From Beta vulgaris subsp. vulgaris (taxonomy: Eukaryota > Streptophyta > Magnoliopsida > Caryophyllales > Amaranthaceae), in the NCBI RefSeq assembly GCF_026745355.1, contig NC_079208.1:47564077-47628076 (forward strand): DNA of 64,000 nt, written 5' to 3'. The notes below the pieces were generated by a model. The model was not told where the DNA came from and ran no database searches. It worked only from the letters and a program-made list of their open reading frames with translations. Within the stretch, counting starts at the first letter, position 1. Each line of letters begins with the position of its first letter. Positions 55,301 to 64,000 of this stretch are shown in pieces. Position numbers and translations under genes: made by a program.

Positions 55301-58300
55301 AACGAAACCAAGAAGGGAAATGACATATCAAGAGAGATTCTAGAAGAAAGATGTTGCAGAATTGTGGAGCCATTAAAATCAAGCTGGTATATGAGTATGA
55401 CCATTAGAAACTCAGGAGAGAGAGAGAGGGGTGGGGAGGAAAGAAGGGAGCTCGAACAAAATCAATGAAGGTTACGATAGACTCACGCTTTGAGTATTTT
55501 ATATTCCTTGTGTTCAGATTGAATTGAAATTCTTTACAGTGAACTGATTTTTTAAATGGCATGGCTTTGGCCCAATTCCAAATCCATATTCTTGGGATTG
55601 TCAAACATGTCATTTGATCCGTTTCCAGAATTTCAAATGAAATCCTAGTTTCCAAAGGCCATTAACTTATTCCAAGTTCCAACATATTAGAATTTATTGG
55701 AACTTATCAAAACTGATTGTAGTTGTGAATTGAATATGGGTAGCTGTTGAACTTATACTTTTCCTGAAACACGTTTTTTAAAGGTGAACAGAACATACAA
55801 AGAGTAAGATGGTTTTCTGAGGAGGCTCTAGTACTTCTCTAGATTACATGCTTCAATGGAAAAAAGATGTTACATTTCTTTTCCTACTGATAGTCTGATA
55901 CAGTTTCCTAGTTGGTATGGTTAGCTAGATTGATGGTTTCATTTGTGGTCTTAGATGCTTGTTCTATTCTGTATTAAGAGAGAAACGGCGCAAAGAGTTT
56001 TATCTTTAAATGTGACGTGGACTCATGGAGTAGTGATAAAGTCAGCCGAACACTGATTACACAAAAACTGCTTGTATCCCAATTAGGCTTATGATATGCT
56101 TTCATAATTCATTACACATGTCTTAATTTTGGTAGTATAGTTTGTGTCTTAATGAAATTTAACATCGTACGTTCATTTTCAATAGGATATAGCTATAGCA
56201 TGAGAAATTGAGGCTTCTTCTCTGTTAACTTGGTTTCAGGATTTCAGCAGTAAGGAGTAAGTTGGATCTTATGGAATTGGTAGTCATTGCATAAATCTTG
56301 GACTTCTTAACTTGGGATCTGAAATATGACTTGTGTTATGTCAAACATCATGCTCTCACTTTTTGTGGAGATTCTAAACTAATTTTGTATATATGCTATA
56401 GCTTTATTCAAGTGTTTCTTGTGAGACCAAGAACAATAGAGGTGTATAGAAAATAGGCAACCTTATTTCCGGAGTAGACAATAATAGCCGTGAAAGTGAA
56501 TTTGTTCCCAAAACATCTTTATATACTAACTACCCATGAATTTCTGCAGCCATGAAGACATTGATGTAAGTCATCCAGAATTCTTTGCTGCAGCAAAAAT
56601 GAATGGTTATATTCCTCCGAACAAAGAGGTGACCCAACATTTTAAGTTCGAAGCATGCATTGCACATAGCTGTGACTTTCTGCAATACTCAAACTTGCTT
56701 GAGATAGCTTGATGTTCTTTCCTTCCTTTTTGTTCTCAAAGCATAAAATTGACTGTGTACACAACAAGAATCTGATTTTCTTTTTAGTGCTTCAAGCCTT
56801 TAACTATATTTGAGTGTTGCTAACCTGGTCCTCATCTTGCTCTTTGGCAGGATTGTGGGCAACCTGGGTTCACTATATCTGAAAGGAAACGTTTTGGTAC
56901 CATATTGAGAGAGTAAGTTGTGTGTTTGACTTTGGCTTTATGTTCATTGCTCTTGTGAGCTTGATGTGGAGATTATGTCGGTTATGTGCTGTATACTATC
57001 TACTACTCCCTCTGTTTGTTTTCATCGGGACATCATCTAGGGTTGTCTTATTTTGATTGGGAAATCTGACCTTTTTCCTAATATGGTAGGTTGGCCCACC
57101 ATCTCTCTCTTACTTTTATTCTCATCTCTACCTGTTTCACTTCTCCCTTAATTTTACTCCCTCTCTCTCTCAACCTCTTGTACTTTTTCCTTGGTCCATG
57201 TGCAAAAGCAAGTGTCTCAATTTAAAACAACGGAGGGAGTATATTATATAGTAGAATTCAGGCTATAATATAAAAAATAAGAGAAGTCCGATTCGGGGGT
57301 TGATTTGTGTTATCATATGCTGATTGATCATATGCAGAATATTCTGCCAATTTGAATTACTTGCCAATCAAATAGTCTCCTCATAGCTGAGCAGTCCAAG
57401 AGTTGATACAGAATTGTTTAGATTCCATGCCTCTTTCAAGATACTTCTCCTCTAGTGCTGTTTAGATGTTGTGTAGTGATGTGCTATGACTGCTATCTCT
57501 TAGAGAACCTAGGAAGTGCTATTGTTGACTCTTCTGGAATCAGTGTCAATTCAATTTGCTTATGATGCCATTATAATTAACATTCGACTGGACAAATGGG
57601 ATTATGGAGCCATTTAAAGGTGGCAGAGCTCATAATAATAGAACATATGTTTGATGTGTTTTCTTTTTGCTAATGATTCGATTTTATCTTATTATTCTTT
57701 TGTTGAGTCTGTCGTGGTTTGGAATGATGAGTGAATGCCTCATTATATAATGCTTAAACCATAATATTTTTCGCTGCTGGATTCTCAGAATTTGGCTCCT
57801 CTGTGTGTGCTCGTGTATTCATGATCTACTGTGGATGCTTGATCAAAGTGATCTAATATATGTTTTATTATTATGCTATAGGGGAAAATTAATTGATGCA
57901 TACAGATTTCTACACAAGGAGGAGGACATCGAGTGTGGCTTCTCATGGTCCGGAAATCCGGTTGGAAAGTAAGAGACCTAAGTTTTCAAGACAATCTAGA
58001 TGCTGGTTGCATGCAATAATGGCAGTGTGTACCTGCATTACAGTGCCTGTTGCTTTAATAGCCTTTGAGTAAATGTTGATGAACTAATGCAGGTATCGAG
58101 GTAAAAGGATGAGGATAGATTATTTTTTAGTGTCGGAAAAGCTTAGGGACCAAATAGTCTCCTGCAAGATGCACGGACATGGCATAGAATTGGAAGGTAT
58201 CTCCTGCTCTGTTTTACAAGTAAAAATTAATATGAATAATCAACTTTCTTACCTTTTTTCTAAATGAATCCTACTTTTAGATTAATGCATAACAATTCCA

Positions 58301-58884
58301 ATTCTGGAGATTGGATTCTCTTAATAATGCCATGTGATATCTGAGATTCTGAGTTCTCACAATAGTCCTTGAAAAGTCTTTAAACTTGTAAGCCTCTGAT
58401 TACATGGTGATTATTATAAGAATACAACTCAATAAAGCTGAAATTATTGTACATCAATTCAAAGGTGAACTAATTTATAAGATGGTGGAAATTTTTCGGT
58501 ATTCATATTGGTTATTGCCTTTCATAGTATTGCCGAGGTAGATGTGTAACTTCTACAAGAAATGCATTCTAATTCTAACCCATAATAGAAATAATCCATT
58601 TTGTGAAAGTGACCGAAGAGATAACTAGCAGCAGACAAAGTTTGTTATATGCAACTGGGTTTTGAGGGGCTGATTTTTTCTTTGACACCATATCATAGAA
58701 AAGAATATAGAAAAGGAAGACAAAAGTGAAGCTTTTTCCAAGGAAAAGAATATGTAAATGAAGCATATGATTCCTATTAATTTTTACTGTATTTTCAGGT
58801 TTCTGTGGAAGCGACCATTGCCCGGTTTCTCTCGAGCTTGCACCAAGTTTGCCTGATCAAACACTTAATGAGGCTTCTAATTGA
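49317..58884 (+). CDS. APE1L: AP endonuclease, APE1L type (exonuclease III family), nine exons, 360 aa
   Basis: Exons: 49317-49541, 50580-50672, 50787-50931, 53113-53314, 56550-56628, 56851-56912, 57882-57968, 58093-58196 and 58799-58884. All are GT-AG and the 1,083-nt join is open. It cuts DNA 5' of abasic sites in base-excision repair. Exonuclease III family residues are all visible: Asn45 (TWNANS), Glu76 (AIQEVRM), Tyr178 (NTYVPNNG), Asp218/Asn220 (SGDLNV), Asp307 (RIDYFLVS), Asp338-His339 (GSDHCPV). The GKYRGKRMRIDYFLVSEKL segment and overall length match Arabidopsis APE1L rather than ARP (which has an N-terminal SAP extension) or APE2. RFFQPI at residues 5-10 is a PIP-box-like start. Location is nuclear or plastid; not decided here. 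Confidence 0.93.
49679..49702. repeat. Poly(T) tract in APE1L intron 1
   Basis: About 24 consecutive T residues. Confidence 0.9.
51880..52040. repeat. GC-rich inverted-repeat element in APE1L intron 3
   Basis: Words ACGTTCCGGAACGTGG and GGAACGTGGGACGTGGCCAC alternate with their complements (CCACGTTCC near 51970). It is a compact foldback MITE of uncertain class, set in AT-rich intron DNA. Confidence 0.45.
54663..55661. mobile_element. PIF/Harbinger-like non-autonomous element in APE1L intron 4
   Basis: The ends GGTAGTGTTTGGGAACTTGT and the complement of GGCCTTTGGAAACTAGGA-type sequence share 'TTGG.AACT.G.ATTTCATTT.AAAT'. TTA flanks both sides (54660-54662, 55662-55664). The left 200 bp repeats 'tctagaatttgaattgtgaaatttcaatt'-type words (shown in part). 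No transposase was found. Confidence 0.55.
57006..57239. mobile_element. Stowaway-type MITE in APE1L intron 6
   Basis: CTCCCTCTGTTTGTTTTC at the left and the complement of CTCCCTCCGTTGTTTTAA at the right; TA duplication at 57004-57005 and 57240-57241. 234 bp. Confidence 0.85.
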
Positions 58885-60312
58885 CATTTCAAGTATATAT
58901 CCTTTATTTGATGCAGACTCCGTAGTTGAGAGGTACTTCTGGCATATTGGTCTACAAATGTATGTAATTGAAGTACTATAGCCCAGAAACTGTCATTAAC
59001 TGAAATGTAGGTTCAGCGATTTTTCATTATATTGTGAACTTAAATTGATTTTCCAGAGTTATGAACATGTTCTGAAGTAGCTCTTTGATTTGAACGACCC
59101 TATTAGGTGGAGTCTATTTACTACTTTTGGTGATGCAAACCTTCAAATAATAGTCACCTCTTCTTTGTTGGCCAAATATATACCTTTATTTATTTATTTT
59201 TCCTTTTTTGACATAGAAAGTTAGTACTATAATAATTTTATAGAGAATTCTTAAGTACATATAAAACCTTGTTTGGAGAGGTGTGGTTAGTACTAATAGG
59301 TGATGGACAACCACATCCCTAATCTTTCTTATATGAGACCATCTAACAAAAGCATTAAATTGGTATAATTATTTTTCAAATGGAATCAAGATTTGATGGG
59401 AGGGTCTCATTCTTTGTCAAATGAGTCACTAAACTTCAATATGCCTTAATGGTCAACTACTTTAGACTGAAGTTTCTTGCAAGTTTTACAGCCAAATTTT
59501 CACAACCTACCATTCAATATGACTACAGATTTTCATCTCCTGATACTTTTTAGATTTGCCTTTTTACGTATTTTAAGATACATACCGTTGATATCTTTGA
59601 TAACATTATAAAAATAATAATTTCGTAAATTAACGGTGAAATGAATTTAACAAGTTTTCAAATGATTATCTTTCTTCTTTCCTGATTTTGTGAAAGAGAA
59701 TGATCAAGTCGATGAACTTTGATTTTAGGTAAAGTGTTACAAGATGATTGGAGTACTGAGAAAAAAATTTGAGGGTGTGATTGCAAGGAGTGCACTACAA
59801 GGCATCAACCAAATAAGAAAGTCATAATATGACTTGTAGTTTGAGTAATGACTTCAGTTATTCTTATACTAGCTTTCTATGTACGCGATACGTGCGACAA
59901 CATTTTTTTCTAGCCGGACTTCTTTATTCTTAAATGACTAACTTTATGGGCATGCAATACATTAGCGGTGAAAACTTTTTATATAAGTTGGCAATTGTTT
60001 TTCAATGTGATAAACAAAGTATGCACTTAAAATTAATATATCATTTAAAAATTAGACATAAGAACACTGCATATTTTAATTTGTTAAGTTTGAATTTTAT
60101 TTTATTTATATCTTTTTCGAGATGATTATTTTTTATTTCTTCATTGCTATTGCTAATTCAAGTTTATTACAAATATTTTAATCAAATCATGTGTGTAAGA
60201 TACCTTTTATATTTGTGAGCTAATTCCTATTAGTTTGACTTTTTGAATTGATTTGGAGAAAAAAAATTTAAGGATACTTTTATTTTTGTTAAGTTACTTA
60301 ATATGTGTTGTG
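58885..60312. other. APE1L 3' region and intergenic DNA
   Basis: No frames of recognisable family. Transcript end not determined. AT-rich from 59200. Confidence 0.5.
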
Positions 60313-60327
60313 AATTTTAAGGAGTAT

Positions 60328-60924
60328 GACTAGTTTAATTGACGCCTCCTCTCTTCTCCTTTTTCTCTCTTCTCTCTCCTCTCCTACAAAACCCTAATTT
60401 TCAATCTAGGGGCTACCACCACCCTTTTGGGCGGTGGTAAGCCCCTTTTCTAGTTTTATTACTAGCTTTTTACGTTTATGTTTCCAATAAATCTTAGTCT
60501 CTCTCTAATGGAGAGTTTTTCTACCCATATATTGGGTTATGTCTACCCATATATTGGGTTTTATCTCTCTTCATGTGAGAGTTTAGAGAATTTTTTTTTT
60601 TGAGTTTTTCTATATTTCAAGATGTTGATTTGTTGATCAAAATTTGTGCGGAGTTGCAACAGATGTCAAGAATTCGTTTACAATCACTTGAATTGAATCC
60701 GATTCTACTTCAAAACTACAAAAGATCGATAGACCTCCTTGCAGAAGGCTGGATCAGACAGCGATGTGAAAAACAAGGGTTTTCAGAAGTGTTAGATCTA
60801 CTCAACGATCGTGGTTTTATCATATTAGAATTGTATTTATTTCATTTGATATGTATTTGTTTAGTTTTGACTTTTATTGTAGATGTCGTATGACTTTGAA
60901 TCAATGAATTAATGTTACTTTCAA
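60328..60924 (+). mobile_element. Retroposon, copy 2
   Basis: A 15-bp duplication AATTTTAAGGAGTAT flanks it (60313-60327, 60925-60939). The layout matches copy 1 at 11040: pyrimidine-rich leader with AAAACCCTAA, a strong hairpin (GGGGCTACCACCACCC / GGGCGGTGGTAAGCCCC, about 60410-60447), then hairpins CTCTCTAATGGAGAG, ACCCATATATTGGGT and CTCTCTTCATGTGAGAG. It ends '..gaattaatgttactttcaaa' without a long poly(A). No protein of known family. Confidence 0.65.
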
Positions 60925-60939
60925 AATTTTAAGGAGTAT

Positions 60940-61954
60940 ATTTTAAGTTTTAAAATAATTATGAGGGCTTTTAAGTAATTTGATAAGGGAACACCATAGC
61001 TTTTCCTCTTCTTTTATATAATAGAGATATGTTTTTATCTTTCTTACTTGAAATATTGACACTATTTACAATTAGAGAGAATCTTCTAAATTATTCTCAA
61101 TATATAAGAAAATATGTAGACATTTGAGGTCTTGTTTGATTCGTCTAATGAGTACTTTATTTAATATTCAATCGTTATAATTTGTACTAATATGTAATGA
61201 AATATATTTAATGTCAAAGAAGTCTATGACAAAAGCACACAACCAAAGTAGGAAAGATTAAAAAAAATACACAGAGCTTGAATATTTATTCAATTGTGAA
61301 CATCAATTTAATTGTGTTATGTGATCAACTATCTTTATGACATGGAAAATATTTAGGAAAGGATTTTGAAGGAGGTATGACTTATGAGAACCTTTTAATC
61401 AAATATAGGATTACTAACATTTTTTTTCTTTCGTGGCATATTAATTAGTTATTCATCAGTGTTACAAAAAATTAGATTCGAACAAATATTATTAATTAAT
61501 TTTATTTTTTAAATACATTTTTCTTAAATCAATGTTACGTTGGTTTTTTTAGTTATCGTTAATCATTATTCAAATATAGTATTGAGAGAAGGAAATATAA
61601 AGCAGAAAAAAGCTTATGCTCAAATAAAGTGGAAGAATTTGTTTTTCAAGTTCAATTGTTGAATATAAATAAGTGGATGAGATGTTTAGTATAATAGATT
61701 TTTCATTGGTCTTACATTGTTTTATTTATGCTTCTAATTCAATGATGAAACTTAAATCACATGGTGATCTTGACTAATTTAAAAAAAAATCTGAAAATAA
61801 AAATAATAAAGAAAAAAAATGGAGATACTTTGGATCGGGAGTTATCCCCTCTTCTCTCCATCATCCATAAGCCATCATCTCCATTAGCCAAATAGCCTTT
61901 CAAATCAAAGCTTCACAAATAACCTTCAAACCTTCCACTACCCTAAACCGATAG
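60940..61954. other. AT-rich intergenic DNA
   Basis: No gene seen. 'cttttatataatagagata' near 61010 is shared with about 22065 and may be a repeat end. Confidence 0.5.
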
Positions 61955-61962
61955 CTTGTGTG

Positions 61963-62324
61963 TAGAGGTGGGCATGGGTCGGGCCAACACTTTATTTGAG
62001 CACATTCTTCTGCTACGTGGGTCGTGGGCCTACCACGGACAAGAAATTTTATTTCAGGCCCGACCCGATACGAGCCCGCCTATGTGGCTTGTGGGCGGGC
62101 TCGCGGGACGAACGCCCCTTTTCTTTGTTTTTTAGTCTAAAACTGTCAAAAATCCAAAAAAAACAACATATATAAAATACGGGTCAACCCCGCGGGATGC
62201 ACGAGCCCGGCCCGCAAGCCTGTGGGCCTTGGCCGGGTCGTGGACAAAATCTGAAAATTTCAAGCCTGCACGGCACAATTCGCCACTCATGGGTTCGGCC
62301 CCGCCCGTCGCATGCCCAGGTCTA
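61963..62324. mobile_element. hAT-like MITE (GGGCATG...GGGCC type)
   Basis: Ends TAGAGGTGGGCATGGGTCGG and the complement of TAGACCTGGGCATGCGACGG. Flanking 8-mers CTTGTGTG (61955) and CTTGTGTA (62325) match at seven of eight. The interior is rich in GGGCC/GGCCC. Confidence 0.65.
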
Positions 62325-62332
62325 CTTGTGTA

Positions 62333-63642
62333 CAAGCCTAACTACATAAATATATCAATGCCAGGCAAAAACAAAAAAATTGAAAAAATTCAAGGTGCGA
62401 TAAAAAAAAAATCAAAAGCTAAAGAAAATGCATGGGGCAAAAAGAAAAGATTAAAAAAGAAAAAAAAAAGGCAGAGGCAAAAGAAAAAGTCAAGCTATGC
62501 AGCTTGCACACAAGTTCTACCCCTCAGTCAAATCCTTCAATCCATCAAAACTTTATCCCATGTAATCCAAATCTATGATCCTACATCTAAACCTCAAGCC
62601 TTAAACCTTTCAATCTTTCATCAATCTTAACTCCTTTTTCAAGGTATGTCCAACCCCTCTAGGTAAATCGAAAGCGCGACCTAGGCAAAAGTTAGGGCAT
62701 AAGAAAAAAAATCAATCAGATCAAGAACTACAAATGTCTAATTAATTTCGTAAGGATACATAGGAATCCTCATCTCGAGGTTCGACCGCTTCAATAAAAC
62801 AAATTAGTCATGGTCTAATGATTTGACTGTCAAGAATTTAGGAGCATATTCTTTCTACATCCTGACATGGACACAAGTCTGAACCTAGCCTCGTCAAAGC
62901 CTTTTCCCACCTACGTTTATTTAAGTCACAAATTCAAACTTTCTATTTTTATTCCAAACACTCCTTTTTCCCGAGGATTCTCTGACAATTCTATGGTCTC
63001 TAACGATATTTGACTTTGCCTATATCAACTTTCCAAAGAAGAATCCCCAATGAAAACTTTGAAGTTAAAGACAATATCAACTATATTCCAATCAAGACTC
63101 ATAGTACCTAATCCAAGAGAAGCTTACCCAAAGTGGGGGATCCCTGTATATGTGGTGGCTCCTCCAAGTCAAACTCCCGAAAATTTGTAATCTGCGGACC
63201 TCCTTCACGGTCCCCAATTATTTACTAAAAATGGTTTTCGAAAATCATTCAATCTATTACTGATCATTCTATCTCTCTACATATCCGGTGCATTTCGTTT
63301 CATACATCTTAGTCTTGCCTAACCCTGACTTCGCATGATGTGCCATCTTCCTTAACTTTGCATAACCTTACTCGCTCCTTGCATAGCGTCTCATGCATCC
63401 TTAGAAAGTCTAAGTTTGCATTATTGCATTATCATGTGCTTTGTCTAAGTTGTTTGCACATATCTGTTAACATCTTCTTCTGCAGGTAATCAAATTGCTT
63501 GCAGTTATTATCCAACATAAGAACTTTGAGAGCGGCATATATAGATCAATTCTAAACTGCAGAGCATTTAGAATTGTTTTCCGTCCCGACACCGTATACT
63601 TTGACTTTCGATTTCTTAAACCTCAATCAAAGTGGGGACTTC
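62333..63642 (+). mobile_element. Likely 3' untranslated part of an LTR retrotransposon
   Basis: No coding frames. It ends with the purine tract AAAGTGGGGA immediately before an LTR start. A similar 'caaagtgggggatccctgta' lies at 63130. An A-rich segment at 62400-62490 opens a Lys-rich frame that is not a credible gene. Confidence 0.45.
63630..63639 (+). other. Polypurine tract of an LTR retrotransposon
   Basis: AAAGTGGGGA followed by CTTC and the LTR start TGTAGACACATAAC. This is where plus-strand DNA synthesis is primed in LTR elements. Confidence 0.55.
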
Positions 63643-64000
63643 TGTAGACACATAACCGTGTCTCCCCATTTAAGGATCCAATGATGAAACATACCGCGAT
63701 CTTAATTGGTCCGACTCAAGGGTAGAGTAGTCCGAACAACCATCCCAAAACTATTTCGAAAGTGTTAAAGTCTTATTTTAAATCCTAATCAATTATTCTT
63801 GATAATTAATTGCATTTTGAGCTCATTCCTTTGGAAAAGTCCAATAATTAATTGTTTATGAAATTAATTATTTTATTTTGATAAATAAATAGTTCTAAAG
63901 ACATTTTCATAATTAAAATCAGATTTTCGAAGTTAAAAGATAAAAGAAAATTGTCAAAATCCAATTTCAAAAAGATATGTCAACGTGTGTCAAAAAGCAA
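63643..64000 (+). mobile_element. Start of a 3' LTR, cut by the window edge
   Basis: Begins TGTAGACACATAACCGTGTC directly after a polypurine tract. The end lies outside the window. Confidence 0.55.

Noticed and set aside
62229..62630. 133-codon Lys-rich frame
   Set aside because: It begins in a MITE end and runs through poly(A)-type DNA; no conserved motif.

Overview
The window is plant nuclear DNA. It holds split genes with GT-AG introns, a nuclear chloroplast-protein gene (psbY), and dense nested transposable elements of every common plant superfamily. The set suggests a eudicot with a repeat-rich genome. A caryophyllid such as an Amaranthaceae species is my impression only and was not tested.

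Four protein genes are recognisable. (1) 11854-18995 (+) is a ten-exon TPR-repeat protein of 646 aa; all exon joins keep frame. (2) 20492-21049 (+) is intronless psbY, encoding a thylakoid photosystem II subunit precursor whose second mature peptide is eroded. (3) 23454-24182 (+) is a DOG1-domain gene, intact except for one in-frame TGA. (4) 49317-58884 (+) is a nine-exon AP endonuclease of the APE1L type, 360 aa, with all expected catalytic residues. F-box gene fragments lie at 45938-46261 and 47295-48023, and an unrecognised minus-strand gene relic at 38111-39200.

Region by region: 1-8218 is a decayed CACTA-type element whose minus-strand Ulp1-protease gene (exons from about 7157 down to 611) is split by about 4.7 kb of foreign DNA. 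That DNA carries a truncated mitochondrial rps4 (922-1689, minus) and, inside it, a piece of a nuclear GMC-oxidoreductase gene (about 1980-2550). 8219-11687 holds two terminal-inverted-repeat elements and a retroposon whose downstream target duplication ends 166 bp before the TPR start codon. 11854-24182 is the gene-rich core. 24347-30505 holds MULE-like and hAT elements and a dead hAT transposase. 30506-37747 holds nested LTR retrotransposons: a long LTR (31446-33944) sits in the truncated 5' LTR of a Tat-like non-autonomous element that has an antisense gene with its own TATA box. 37748-49316 is mostly gene-poor, with a CACTA non-autonomous element, F-box relics and a Stowaway MITE. 49317-58884 is APE1L, with introns carrying MITEs. 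58885-64000 is repeats, ending in the start of another LTR.

The most unusual signals are: (a) a roughly 600-bp retroposon family present twice (11040-11671 and 60328-60924), each copy with 15-16-bp target duplications and a series of hairpins whose stems occupy the same positions but differ in sequence; (b) arrays of short perfect palindromes in at least four elements of different superfamilies; (c) the organelle insertion inside a transposon gene; (d) an AUG-UAA minimal upstream ORF before the TPR gene. All calls come from reading the sequence; no database search was possible.
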